A program made the translations under genes and the position numbers. A DNA stretch of 64,000 nt, from NCBI GenBank assembly GCA_034401135.1, contig JAWZSP010000010.1, positions 310,001 to 374,000 on the forward strand, in the 5' to 3' direction. Of this stretch, positions 51,440 through 61,652 are shown in pieces (the stretch's first letter is position 1; each line of letters begins with the position of its first letter). This DNA comes from Volutella citrinella (lineage: Eukaryota > Ascomycota > Sordariomycetes > Hypocreales > Nectriaceae). A model generated the notes under the pieces. It was not told where the DNA came from and made no database searches. It saw nothing but the letters and a program-made list of their open reading frames with translations.

Positions 51440-51970
51440 TGACACGCAAACTAGTTTATCCCTTCGTCGAGGCATGAGAAAATGATATCGGTTGTCCTGC
51501 AACAGCGCGACCTTTCCATAACGCTGTCCACCTCCTTGGCGTAAAGTTCGTTCTCGCGCGCTACCTTGTTGTGGGCAGACACGGTGATCCATCCCTGGAT
51601 GCAGTCTTGACGCCGGCGTTTCTGACCGCAACTCGGCGAACCTGCTGTATCGCGGGAGGAACGCAGCTATGTACTTCCTCTCGACGCAGAGATAGGCTAC
51701 AGCCATGCAGAGCACGATCAGCACTATGTGTGTCCCAAAGCTTATCTACATACCGTACCCGGCGAAGATGAGCGCCCCGGAGCTGGGGAAGAAGCCAAGG
51801 ATGAAAGTGTCGAGCAGCTTGACCACTTTCCCTGCGTTGTTGATTGCTGTGATGGTGTGGGTGGCTCGAGAGCGGAAGTGGAAATAGTCCAGGAGCATCA
51901 CTTTGGACTAGACTCCCGATTTGAGATTGACCCGACGTGCCAGGTCGACGTCAATCTATATGTAGATTTC
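51440..51970 (-). pseudogene. HMT1-like ABC transporter membrane-domain fragment, copy A
   Basis: Minus-strand text: AINNAGKVVKLLDTFILGFF, then PSSGALIFAGYGM, a stop, VLIVLCMAVAYLCVERKYIA, and in the next frame QDCIQGWITVSAHNKVAREN followed by LYAKEVDSVMERSR. The order fits the second half of the membrane domain of half-size ABC transporters of the HMT1/ATM1 kind. It contains one stop and at least one frameshift, and no nucleotide-binding domain follows. A second, independently decayed copy lies at 55167-55830. Confidence 0.55.
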
Positions 51971-53192
51971 TGATCATCTCGGTCTGGAGTGCAGAAGTTA
52001 CTCAGGTGCCCCTAGTTGTCTCGACTCTAGAGGAAAACACCCACTAGCATAGCCTGCTATGGTCGATCGGCCAACCCGAGATCCCGCCCTGACCGAGTCG
52101 ATATGGAAAGTCGGATCGGTCAATCGCAACGGGGTCGAATGGAAGCTTGGTGTGCTACTAAAGCCAGGTAAAAATAGGGAACTTTTCGTACCTGGGCATA
52201 GTCGATATGCTGGAGGAGCCTGAAACGTAGGCCTTTCCCGGCCCGCGCGGAAGACGGCTGAGCGTTAATGCTTAATACGTCGTCGTCGGCTACAGGCCCT
52301 GGAGACGGAGGATTGACCTATTTCGACACCCGTAGTGCACAATGCCGCAAACGGCAAGATGAGGCACCGCCCTCTGCAGAACCCGCACCAAGGGGCTGTG
52401 CACAAACATGGTGTCGTCGGCATTGCTCCAGCTCTGCACTGGGCACATTGGCCTGTGCAATCAAGTCCCTTGTGACATTCTTTAAGATGCCCAGACACTT
52501 TTATTTGTCCGAAATGTGGAACTTTGAATCCATCTGACAAATAAATCACTCCTAGGCTCTCCTGACGAGGGGAAGGACAGCTTCACCTTTCACGAGGTTT
52601 GAAGCAGCGGGTCAGGCTACTTGCCTATGAACAGATGGACCATAATATCCTTGCCCTTTCTAAGGCCAACTGCTCAATATATTTTAATAATATGGTCTAA
52701 ACTTGATTGAGATGGGGGAGAGTTATCTAAATAATAGGCTCTAATAACAAATCAAGCTTTGGATTGATCTAGTTTCGAGCCTTAACACGCGGGCCGTGGG
52801 TTCACCCTAGTAATCTACCACCTGAAGCCAGCCTTAGAACTATTAATCATTCTCTTGTTCGGCGCTGTTGTACTGGAATCAGAGAGATCCTATGCCTTCT
52901 TCATCGAGCCCATCCATTCCATAGCTTATATTTGAGCCTAAGAGCTGAAATCTGGTCAAGCCTTACGTTTTGGAGACAGGGTAGCAGACTGATCGCAAAT
53001 CGCTGAGTTTTATGCTCGATATTCCGCGGGGACATCGACCGTTGGCCGTTGCGCATCAAGACCAGAATCACGTCCCTACGTTGAGAGGGAGTTCATCATC
53101 ACTCACGATATTGCAACAGAAGGCCTGTCGGGTGTGTCGATGCACTACGGGATTACTTGCGCGCTTAATAATCGCAAGGGCTTGGCGGAAGA
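51971..53192. other. no supported gene; AT-rich patch
   Basis: AT-rich, stop-dense patch at about 52660-52770, probably an old element remnant. Nothing else is recognised. Confidence 0.35.
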
Positions 53193-53720
53193 TTAGAGCT
53201 GGCCAAAGCGCCATTCGACCTCAGGACACATGCCATCGCATCCCAGCTCTTTGAGAACAGCGGGGGATGCATCGACATGGTCCCGACTGGGACAGTCGCT
53301 AGGCGGACATGCGTCGGTGACTTGGGCCTGGACCTTTTTATTATTGTACCAGAGGGTAATCCACTGCCAACAAAGGGGATCGTTGTTGGGGTTGGGCAGG
53401 TCGGACATATAGCTGCCGTGGAGTGCGACGATGTAGTCAGTGTTGAGGAATTTTTTACCGCACGAACCAGCCCCAGCACTGCCACGGTCCTTTTCGACGT
53501 CGTACCACGTCAGCTTGCCCTTGTGTTGGGCGTTCCTGAAGGCCTCATCACCCTCACCATAGTCGTTGAATATCTGGTTAAAGTCGGGCTGGGATACTCC
53601 AGTAGGTTCGGGGCTTTGTGCGTGTATGGTTGGGCAGGCACTACTATACTTTGGCATGGCCATGGCTATGCTCACTAGAAGAGCGGCGTTGATGGGAATC
53701 ATTGGAAGAAGCTGGACCAA
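53193..53720 (-). CDS. secreted RlpA-like double-psi beta-barrel protein
   Basis: 175 codons; the better start may be the ATG at codon 7, giving MIPINAALLVSIAMA, a signal peptide with a likely cut near MAMP. The C-terminal 110 residues form an RlpA-like double-psi beta-barrel: KLTWYDVEKDRGSAGAGSCG, then FLNTDYIVALHGSYMSD, WITLWYNNKKVQAQVTDACP, a PSDCPSRDHVDASPAVLKEL and a WRFGQL end, with the conserved D-A-C and D-V/H-D-x-S motifs. Related small fungal proteins are secreted, sometimes abundant allergens or expansin-like. Intact and single-exon. Its exact substrate cannot be told. Confidence 0.8.
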   Translation of the reverse strand: MVQLLPMIPINAALLVSIAMAMPKYSSACPTIHAQSPEPTGVSQPDFNQIFNDYGEGDEAFRNAQHKGKLTWYDVEKDRGSAGAGSCGKKFLNTDYIVALHGSYMSDLPNPNNDPLCWQWITLWYNNKKVQAQVTDACPPSDCPSRDHVDASPAVLKELGCDGMCPEVEWRFGQL

Positions 53721-55166
53721 GTCTCGACTATGTTAAAGCGTAGATTACAGTACGACCTATGCTGAAGGACTGGGGAAAACACCGGGGACTGTTTTGCCCT
53801 TTGTACCCAAATGCGGTGGTTCAAAAGGGGGGGGGACAATCAAGAAAATGCCAGATGCTGCAAATAGAGAAGAAGCTGCACGCTAGATGCTGCAAGCAAC
53901 GCACAGTCACGGCAGCGGACGCTTCAGCAACCGGTGCTGGCTGGAGAGAATGGCCTACGTCGGATTCCAGCCATAGTTCAATAATGGCCGCGTTGTACAC
54001 TCGCCCGCACCTATGCATTGCCAAAAGCATTTTATAGAAAACCAGAAGTCCAGTGAGGAACGTTAGCAATGGAGGAGTTTTTGGCCATTATCGGGCTGAG
54101 TCACGGAGAGACAGTCCAAAATTTTACAACAGGTCAATTCAGCTACGCGAGATAATCCGGTGCTCAAATAGCCAGCTCACATCGAGATCACAATTAGGCC
54201 TGGCATTGCTCAAGGGTTTTGAAGGAAGGCAATTGTATCTGGTCTGCAGATGTGATTGTACAGCGACGCATCATTTGCAGACAACAGCCAGCCAGGAACA
54301 TAAATGGGAGCATATAAATGTCAAAAGTGATCAAGCAAGCAGGGTAACGCAGTAACTCTTGGTTCATAAAACAACCAAAACGACTCGCGGTTTGCTGTTG
54401 CAGTCACCCACATACCCTACACCCGCTACCAGCCAACTCCACCATTCGCATTATGCATGACGCGGATGCTCAGCATCGTCCTATTCAATTGTGGCGCCCC
54501 CGTGTGCGGGCTAAGAACAGAATAGTCGAATGCAACTCTCGCGTGACAGAACACCGGCCACCTTCTTATTATGGCGAACAAACATTGGCCAGAGCGCGTT
54601 CAAGAAGCAATGTGCCCTAACCCTAAACCCCATGAATGCACACGAACGCCGATACGTACCTGTTATATGATGGCGCGTTTCCGTCGCCTTGGCGTGTTTT
54701 CTCGTGGCGCAAATGCGGGTTTGCATGACTAGGTGGGCCGGCGGTGGCGCCCCAATCTTCGACGAGAGCCGGATTGTCCATCCAATGCGACGCTGAAGGT
54801 AGGGGGAGGGGCCATGAATGTCCAGCTTCCTGGCCGCACCACACCCTACCAAGCCCGAGTCCCCACAAGCCTGCGTAATACACGCCCGCAAGATGCCTGA
54901 CACTGTCATCCAACGCTGCCTCTTCCGCAGCCTGGCGATTATCGTTTCAGTTACGTAGGCGGTCTGCTCGTAGGCCATAGTGGAGTTAGTGCAGAGCCAC
55001 ACGTGGGCGTGGTCAGCCATGGTTGGCGCGCATCCAGTGTGACAGTTCAGAGGGGTTAGGAGGGGAGAGAGGATGGGCGACAAGGATTGGAAGCACCGGT
55101 GAAGCACAACAAATTGCGTAGTACCGGTATCACAGTGGACCCCGTATCGTTGAGATAGATGCATGC
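53721..55166. other. no supported gene
   Basis: A 217-codon minus frame at 54511-55164 shows unbalanced composition with no motif and is probably incidental. No repeats noticed. Confidence 0.3.
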
Positions 55167-55830
55167 TTAGTACCGGAGCCGATCCCGAGCCTTGGCCTTT
55201 ACCGGACGGTCCCTGTTTGGTTGGTGGATGCCGGCACTCTTGCAGGCCTCATAGGTCTCGTCCATCGTGGTATCCGGTATTGAGTACTGGACATTGAATA
55301 GGATGGTTCTGTCAAAGACGTGCGGATCCTGTGCCATTATTCCGATGGCGAGTTTCCGGTTAATAAATTCCATCGACTCACGAGTCCTTGGAGAGGGTAG
55401 GAATGTCCTTGCCGCCGGTCAGCATGCGCGAGTACATGATATCCGTCATCTAACGGTGACAGCCTTCCCGGAGCTGACGTAAAGCATGTTCTCTCGTGCT
55501 ACCGTATTATGTGAAGACACGGTGGCCCATCCTTGGATGCAGTCTTGACGCAGCGATGTGCCTCCTCCCGGAGCAGAGATAGGCGACAGCCGTGCAGAGC
55601 ACGATTTCCCAAAGCGTTTCCACATGCCGTACCCACGAAGATGAGCGTCCCAATATCGGGGGGAAAGCCGTAAAACATGCGGGAATTTGCAGCCGATTGC
55701 TTCCGTGTTGGCCGATACGAAGAGCAAACGCAGCTTTGGGGAGACAGCCACGATGGAGAGAATCGAGAGCCATGTTCCGGCCAATGTAGAGGAGTTCGTC
55801 CATAGGATCGGAGCTCTGGATTCAAATTTC
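55167..55830 (-). pseudogene. HMT1-like ABC transporter fragment, copy B (membrane domain piece plus NBD piece)
   Basis: Reading on the minus strand: GFPPDIGTLIFVGTAC, then IVLCTAVAYLCSGRRHIAAS and RQDCIQGWATVSSHNTVARE in three successive frames. Closer to 55373, MEFINRKLAIGIMAQDPHVF and DRTILFNVQYSIPDTTMDET give the Q-loop region of the ATP-binding domain. Walker A, ABC signature and Walker B are missing. The membrane part matches copy A at 51440-51970. Ancestral proteins move metal-thiol or similar conjugates across vacuolar or mitochondrial membranes. Confidence 0.6.
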
Positions 55831-56373
55831 GGAAAGCAATAGACGATGTCGAAAGGTGCCCAGCTACATAAATATATACCGTGTCTTCTCGAGTGTTGGT
55901 GTCTAGGTGACAGGGCGATCAGTCTGCCATTGTTAATGCTGCTAGATCCTTCTCCAAGGTTACGAACCCAGGATTTAACTTGTGATGTCAACAGCTTAGC
56001 CTCAACAACTAGATCTTCACCCTGTTCCCACTCCGACACATCCACAACGCATAATTTATCGTCTTTCTTTTGAAGCTCATTGCCATGTACGAAACAGAGT
56101 ATCTTGCAAGAGTTAGCAGTCAACTTTAACAATGCTCAGAAATTAAGCAAACCTCAGGTTGCTGTGATATTCTGTCCAACAGCCGCTTTTCGTTAGGGGG
56201 GCGGCCTTTCCCCCCCTGCATTTGCAACGGTGCATCTTCAAGTTGGTAGTTAGCACAGGAGTAAATCTGCATCGAGACCAGAAAGAACACTTGCCGTCAT
56301 GCAGACATTCGCGAGCGCGGTGACCTGCGGTACAACCCTGGCAAGCCCATACATCCCCGTTGAAGGCTACCAT
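55831..56373 (-). CDS. copper-fist domain protein with a GC-AG intron
   Basis: Exon 1 56295-56373 encodes MVAFNGDVWACQGCTAGHRA then RECLHD, with the copper-fist zinc site C-x2-C-x8-C-x-H intact. The next intron has a GC donor (GGCAAGT) and a CTAAC branch, 56236-56294. Exon 2 56153-56235 gives APLQMQGGKGRPP, containing the DNA-minor-groove KGRP motif. The third exon starts at 56102 after a GT-AG intron (56103-56152, CTAAC branch): ILCFVHGNELQKKDD and EWEQGEDLVVEAKLLTSQVK. After about 55830 the frame runs into the decayed ABC gene, so the true C-terminus is lost or shared. Family members are copper-responsive transcription factors (ACE1, MAC1, GRISEA types); the cysteine-rich activation domain is not seen. 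Confidence 0.7.
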
Positions 56374-57417
56374 TCTGTCAGTGTCGATGTAGAAGCCGAA
56401 TAGATGATGTGATGAAGTGCTTGGTCTAAGAAGGGTAGTCTGCCTTGGGCTTATTTATTCGCTTGTGGACAAGCCAAATAACCAGCACCAAGGTTTGAGT
56501 GATCCGCCCAATCACTTCTTGTCACTTTTGCGGACTACATACATGGACGTGCTATCCCTGTAAATAGCGTTGCATTGTTGCATCACAGTATTCAGCTGCG
56601 CGGGGCACGTGCATTGGGCCGACCTGCCGGGGGTGGCTATGGAAGTTGGGTGTAGCTGTATACCTGGGCGTGTTTTCTCCCAGACCCAGAAGTAAGTGAG
56701 TTGTTGTCTCCTCATTCAATGCCCCGCAGCAACAGACAAGTATCCTACGATTAGTTGGAGTCTCAAGACCGTTTCTCAGGCAACCCGGACGGCCCGGACG
56801 GAGAGGACAAGAAGCATGGTATCCGATGGATGGCAGCAGGCATCGAATGTAGTGGTTCCCATGCAACAAAACCGAAAGCGCTTGCCCACAAACAACTTGT
56901 GCGGCAGCAAGATTGGAGACTTTGGCTCGACTTGCACAGAGCCCCACAAGCTGGTATGGCTGCGTGTCTCGTTCAAGCGGTTTCAACCTTGGACTCGCTC
57001 GAGCTCCACCAACTGTGTACCACTACTAATAGCAACCAAGAGCTCGAATCATGTTGAGTGCCTTCTTTTCGTAGCCTAGAGGAAGATATTATAGATTCAT
57101 CCCAGATAAGTGTTGCCAAAACTGTAGCCAAACGTGCCACCACTGCTTCACGTGAAGATTGTCGTCAATGAGCTTGGCATCAACGTCTGGTGCACCTGCA
57201 TCCCAGTGATTCAACAAGACAAAATAAAACTGCTATCGCTCTCAGGAACGTGGAAATCACATTGACTCTAGTGGCTAGTATAACCACAACGGAGTACACA
57301 TCAGGTGCCAAGGAGCAACTCAACAACACATATTTTATAGCTTCGCCAAAGGCATAGATTCACTGCGCTAATCGCTGGCCACCGAAGCCGTCATTCTAGG
57401 TCTATTTGGTTGGAGAA
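56374..57417. other. no supported gene
   Basis: A plus-strand frame (56755-57057) has a plausible protein-like run (WLDLHRAPQAGMAACLVQAV) but no start or motif. Nothing else is recognised. Confidence 0.3.
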
Positions 57418-58362
57418 TTAGTCGCTAGCCTCAGAATCTTCGCACACATCGCCACCGGTCAAGTCAATCTGCCCTCCCCAAGGAATATCCGCGGAACCTC
57501 CAGAGCTCTCGATGCCACCCTGCTGGCTTTGTGCAAGGTCATGCGGCGATTGGGATGCTTCCTCGAGGCTGTCATTCACCACATCTGCCGAAAGCTTTCT
57601 CCGGACCCTTCTTGGGTTGTCTCGCGACCGATTCCACCGTTTGCGTGCCTTTGAAGGCTGGATGGGAGCATCCACCAAAGGCATCGCATGTGTTGATACC
57701 TCGTCCGAAGATGGCTGAAGGGTGGGCTCGATGATGCCAAGACTTGAGCGTGGCTCGCTGACTGTCGTGACACCTGGAGTATATCGCGTTATCATGACTG
57801 ATGTAACCGGCGAAATATTGGCCTCCTTCAAGATTCGCTCGGAATCATCGAATAAATCTCCCAACAGCGGGAGGATCACCTTCTGAGGGCCTTTGATCCG
57901 AAACATGACATCGGTAGCCCTGGGATTGGCATGGTAATAGAGAGATAAAAGAGCATGCTTAGGATTCTCAGCCTCCCAGCTTGAAAACAAGTCCACGATG
58001 TCAGGATGTGTTATCCATTTTGACCAGCAGTCCAGGATGGCAGAGTGCAGAAGCTTCGACGCTTGAACAACTTGAGTAAATGACAGCGATGCGCGAAAAG
58101 TGCCGACGTATTGGCAAGCCATGGCCGCGGCGGTCTTGATGTTTAGAAAAAGTGCAGGTGAGAGATGTGGTGCCACAGAAAGGAGGATGTGCTCCTTTTT
58201 ATATGTTGCTCCCCACACTCCGCTCAGCTGTGATTTGTAAGATTGCTCAACGCTCGGGTCGGTAACATCGACTTCCTTCCTGATGTCGTTTTGCAGTCTT
58301 GAGAGGCCTCTGGATGGCTTCAGTTCTGTGGCCTCGCCCCTGTCGTCACTCCATAGCGCCGG
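57418..58362 (-). CDS. uncharacterised protein with C-terminal SUMO-interacting motif
   Basis: The main exon runs from an acceptor (CTGCAG, 58362) to the stop at 57418, about 314 codons. Upstream, an ATG at 58537 (MPRSSKQPDADDQVGG) could begin the gene, but the joining exon is not resolved. It starts ALWSDDRGEATELKPSRGLS, has a helical middle (SFTQVVQASKLLHSAILDCW, DIVDLFSSWEAENPKHAL), then a basic Ser/Arg-rich linker with likely NLS (KARKRWNRSRDNPRRVRRK), and ends GGQIDLTGGDVCEDSEASD, an I-D-L-T core in acidic context typical of SUMO-interacting motifs. Probably nuclear. No enzymatic signature. The frame is clean, so it is likely functional. Confidence 0.55.
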   Translation of the reverse strand, partial: PALWSDDRGEATELKPSRGLSRLQNDIRKEVDVTDPSVEQSYKSQLSGVWGATYKKEHILLSVAPHLSPALFLNIKTAAAMACQYVGTFRASLSFTQVVQASKLLHSAILDCWSKWITHPDIVDLFSSWEAENPKHALLSLYYHANPRATDVMFRIKGPQKVILPLLGDLFDDSERILKEANISPVTSVMITRYTPGVTTVSEPRSSLGIIEPTLQPSSDEVSTHAMPLVDAPIQPSKARKRWNRSRDNPRRVRRKLSADVVNDSLEEASQSPHDLAQSQQGGIESSGGSADIPWGGQIDLTGGDVCEDSEASD

Positions 58363-58797
58363 CTGCAGGTCGATTTACTCGTGCTGGCTTTGGGGTCAGG
58401 CGAGACAAAGGCATGGGGCCAATGATTTTCACTGCTAAGGGAACTTGCAACTAGGCTAGATCCTCGCCGAAGTGATGGACCGCGCCCGCACCTCCCACTT
58501 GGTCGTCTGCATCAGGTTGTTTGGATGATCGTGGCATATCAACTCGGAGGTATCGCCATAGGCTCTCCTCGGTTCAGCAAGCGATTACACTTAGGAACAG
58601 ATCTTAGGATCAAACCAATCTCTTCTACGGAGGGTTGAAACTACTGGGCTTATATAATAACGAGCGCTGCATCTACGAAAACATGGCCAAGATTGTCTGC
58701 TGATACTTCACTGGATGATAAACCCGAAATCTGTCGGCGGTCTTTGACCACTCCCTCAAAGTGGCTATTCACTCCCCCCTTCCCTCGAATAACTAGA

Positions 58798-59643
58798 CTA
58801 TTTTCTATCCCAAAACTCCCAAGTGTCCTTTGGGGAGCGCACATAGAGCCGGTTTCTTCTCTGCACAGTGTAAGATTCTATACCCGGGTGACTCAAGTGG
58901 GAGATGAGGGTTTCATATGAGCCATCAGACCGACGACGCTTCAATCTTTTGTCAAGCTCATGTACCGGTGCCGCTGAAGTTTCATTTTTGAGATGCCAGA
59001 TGTTGAGAACACACGAGTCACGTAAGGTAACCTCACCTGAATCTGCATCATAACTATCATTCTGGTTCAAGTCGGGTAAAAGGCAAAGGGAGGGGCCGTC
59101 TATTTGAACCAATGCCATGTACTCTGGGGCAGAATCAAGGTGTGGACCAACAAGTACGACATTTGCCTCATTATACAAGACTTGTTCAAACCACTCATCA
59201 GTTTTAAAAACCTTCTTCCAGAGTAGAGCGTGTTTCACTTGTTCGGTAGTGAGTTGGATTATTCCCTTTCTAGCGGCACGAAGACGTGCAATTGGTGCCA
59301 TGTGGTTTACAATTTCGTTCTTAATGATAAAAGAAGAAATGTCTTCAATATGCTTTAAGATCCCGGTGTTGAGATCACGGCAAATTCTCAAAAGAAGAAG
59401 GCGCTTCAGATCCCGCAAGGGTGGTGTATCATGATCTTCAAGGTCGTAAAACCAAATGATAAGTGGTATTAGGTGTTCCGCAGCCAATCCGTTGACAAAC
59501 TTGTTGTTAAAGAATTGTCGCTCAGCACGTATTTCAGGGCTGGTTTTAGCAATATTAAAGACCGTTTTGTTATAGAACTGATGCCATTCTCCTATTTTTA
59601 GTCTAAAATACTCATCATTTCGCTGAGTACTCATGTCAGGCAT
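58798..59643 (-). CDS. uncharacterised 281-residue protein
   Basis: Intronless frame from ATG 59643 (MPDMSTQRNDEYFRLKIGEW) to 58798. Mixed helical sequence rich in Leu and Ile, for example VNGLAAEHLIPLIIWFYDLE, then LRDLKRLLLLRICRDLNTGI, IARLRAARKGIIQLTTEQVK; near the end a basic KRLKRRRSDGSYETLISHL. Locally more AT-rich than the first half of the window. No signal peptide or known motif. Long stop-free frame with a proper ATG in a sparse region argues for a real gene. Same strand as its neighbours at 57418 and 59757. Confidence 0.55.
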   Translation of the reverse strand: MPDMSTQRNDEYFRLKIGEWHQFYNKTVFNIAKTSPEIRAERQFFNNKFVNGLAAEHLIPLIIWFYDLEDHDTPPLRDLKRLLLLRICRDLNTGILKHIEDISSFIIKNEIVNHMAPIARLRAARKGIIQLTTEQVKHALLWKKVFKTDEWFEQVLYNEANVVLVGPHLDSAPEYMALVQIDGPSLCLLPDLNQNDSYDADSGEVTLRDSCVLNIWHLKNETSAAPVHELDKRLKRRRSDGSYETLISHLSHPGIESYTVQRRNRLYVRSPKDTWEFWDRK

Positions 59644-59756
59644 AGTTGATCGAATTGTAAATTGCTTTAAAGTGCGTAAATATATATAAACAATACAAAC
59701 TACAGTATCACGCTATTTTATGAACGTTGAATTAGGCCAACGGACGATTTCGAACT

Positions 59757-59977
59757 TAATCTTCGTAAAGCAAGGCCGAAACCATATCACTAGTATCTAT
59801 ACTTTCTGCCATATTAAGCCAGGCACTCAACAAGCATAACATTGCTTCTATCGGTACAGTACCTAATGCTTGAATGGTGTGAATAGTGCTTCTGACAGGA
59901 CTTGAACTAGCAAGAGTTACTTGGCAAGTTAGTCCAGTACTGTAGCTTGTTTCTAGAGGAGAACACAACTTGCGCAC
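59757..59977 (-). CDS. short uncharacterised 3' exon
   Basis: 73 codons ending at 59757, opening at a GTG with readable upstream text, so probably a last exon: VRKLCSPLETSYSTGLTCQV then TIHTIQALGTVPIEAMLCLL and SAWLNMAESIDTSD. A helical segment follows a Ser-rich part. No family recognised. Confidence 0.3.
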
Positions 59978-60410
59978 TTTGGCAGGTCGTGAGTCTTTGT
60001 CTTACAACCAATAATCCCGAGGTTCACAGGATTTCCGCTTCCTTGTCCTGCCTCGATGTGATTGCTCAAGTCCAGATTCAGTATCTGACGAGTTAAAAAC
60101 GGCGTTGTGATAACTACTGGACTGTCTACTGTATCATTGCTGTTCTATCCTACGTAAGCCGATTTTCGCCTGCGGTATCATAGCATGCAGAAGGCATGTT
60201 GTGAGCTCTCGGGGGACATCGTCCACTATTGAACTTCACAACAGTCAGATAATACGCGGTGTTATCTAAGCACAGCCGTTTTATAATAAACCTATTAGAT
60301 ATTATTTAAGGCAATAGAGGCTTCCATAGGCTAGAAAATAAAAAGTGCTCAAGTTCAAGGTTGTTCACCGTCTCATTCTGAACAATCACGCTCGAATATC
60401 AGCCCGCTCT
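59978..60410. other. intergenic; possible upstream exons and promoter of the Myb-like gene
   Basis: Nothing definite. AT-rich sequence at 60270-60340 precedes the Myb-like gene. Confidence 0.35.
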
Positions 60411-61589
60411 ATGGTATTCCGTGGCCGCGGCTTGCACACTACAAGCATGAGTAGCCGAACACCTGCTCACAACAGCACAGCTCTCCACAATTGTGTAGCT
60501 CATAGACAGCCAGAAGCTGCTGTCTCAAGCAGTTGTATATCGCTGAAGCCCCATCGCCCTGACTCATTAGAGCCCCGTGTTGAGTGGACGGGAACCTCAA
60601 AGGCAATTCAAATCTGCTCTAATGAAGCAATGGAGTATTTTTCAAATTTTTCCATCAACCGCTGCTTCATTCCATATCCAGGCGATTCACTTCCCCGGCA
60701 TCAGCCCCTTCCCTCGCCTCATCCATGTCAGATAATAGGGCTTCCAAGCTTGGGAGAATTCGACCGAGGCGTAGAACAACTGAAGCTTAAAGGAAGCAGT
60801 TGCGCGACCGTTCCACCTGGTCCCATTATTTCATCGGGTTTATTCTCAGCATCAAATCCTCATTCAGAGCCACAACAAAGTTGCCACTCCGTGTTGTCAT
60901 CTTCAGAAGATAAACACCATGGCCCACCAAGTCCTAAGGGTGAGGCTACCATCAGGAACAGTCATTGGATCGAAAATGACACCAGCCTACAAAGATTCTC
61001 AGACACTCCAACAACCACCCGCCTTCCGGAAACGCGCACCATAGCATTCGACCATTCACAGACCAGCCAGAGTCATAATAATGGCCCCTTGTCTTTGAGA
61101 GACAAGACTCGTCCGCACAATCAAAGATATACCGAAGAGGAGGGCGATTTCATTATCTACGCCTGGAATGACCAGAATCTGGGGTGGCAAGACATCCAGA
61201 AAGAGTTTGCCAATCGTTTTGGTAACAACCCGGAACGCACCGTCCAAGGGCTTCAAGCATGGTACTATCGCATGAACATGCGCATCCCTGTGTGGAATGA
61301 GAATGGCTGGCTGTGCTTTGAGACAGAGGATGCCATAGAGCCACTTCAAGTGGAGTTCAAGAATCACAATCGTTGTGGTAAATACGGCCCGGTTGAGAGG
61401 CTGGGCCTCGCAGAGCGGTATCCTGAACGAGCAGTCAAGTATAATTGGGTGGATGATACGCTCAAGGCTAAGGCACAAAATTGGGGTAAGATTTTGACAT
61501 TATCTGAAAGGTGCATCCACACATTGACTTGCTGGGACAGCAGCGAAAAGAACCATGCAGCATTCGCTGCGCCGGAAGCGGATGCGTGA
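60411..61589 (+). CDS. Myb/SANT-like DNA-binding protein
   Basis: The open frame begins at a GTG (60345); the first ATGs are 60411 and 60447, giving about 380-392 residues. The N-terminal 220 residues are Ser/Thr/Pro/His-rich and disordered. Around 61123 a Myb-like helix-turn-helix starts: YTEEEGDFIIYAWNDQNLGW, then QDIQKEFANRFGNNPERTVQ and GLQAWYYRMN, with spaced aromatic residues as in SANT/Myb folds. It is followed by PVWNENGWLCFETEDAIEPL and a conserved-looking GPVERLGLAERYPERAVKYN tail. Predicted nuclear transcription factor or DNA-binding protein. Intronless and uninterrupted. Targets unknown. Confidence 0.65.
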   Translation: MVFRGRGLHTTSMSSRTPAHNSTALHNCVAHRQPEAAVSSSCISLKPHRPDSLEPRVEWTGTSKAIQICSNEAMEYFSNFSINRCFIPYPGDSLPRHQPLPSPHPCQIIGLPSLGEFDRGVEQLKLKGSSCATVPPGPIISSGLFSASNPHSEPQQSCHSVLSSSEDKHHGPPSPKGEATIRNSHWIENDTSLQRFSDTPTTTRLPETRTIAFDHSQTSQSHNNGPLSLRDKTRPHNQRYTEEEGDFIIYAWNDQNLGWQDIQKEFANRFGNNPERTVQGLQAWYYRMNMRIPVWNENGWLCFETEDAIEPLQVEFKNHNRCGKYGPVERLGLAERYPERAVKYNWVDDTLKAKAQNWGKILTLSERCIHTLTCWDSSEKNHAAFAAPEADA

Positions 61590-61652
61590 AAGGGAATTGA
61601 ACATGATGAAAGGCGGCACCCGAGAAACATCATCAGGATGGATTAGTAGAGT

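Noticed and set aside
54511..55164. 217-codon minus-strand open frame
   Set aside because: Unbalanced composition, no motif, no start-site context; probably chance.
55446..56132. One long copper-fist/ABC fusion protein in a single frame
   Set aside because: The frame is open, but only part of it agrees with the ABC reading frame (which shifts twice), so the fusion is judged accidental.
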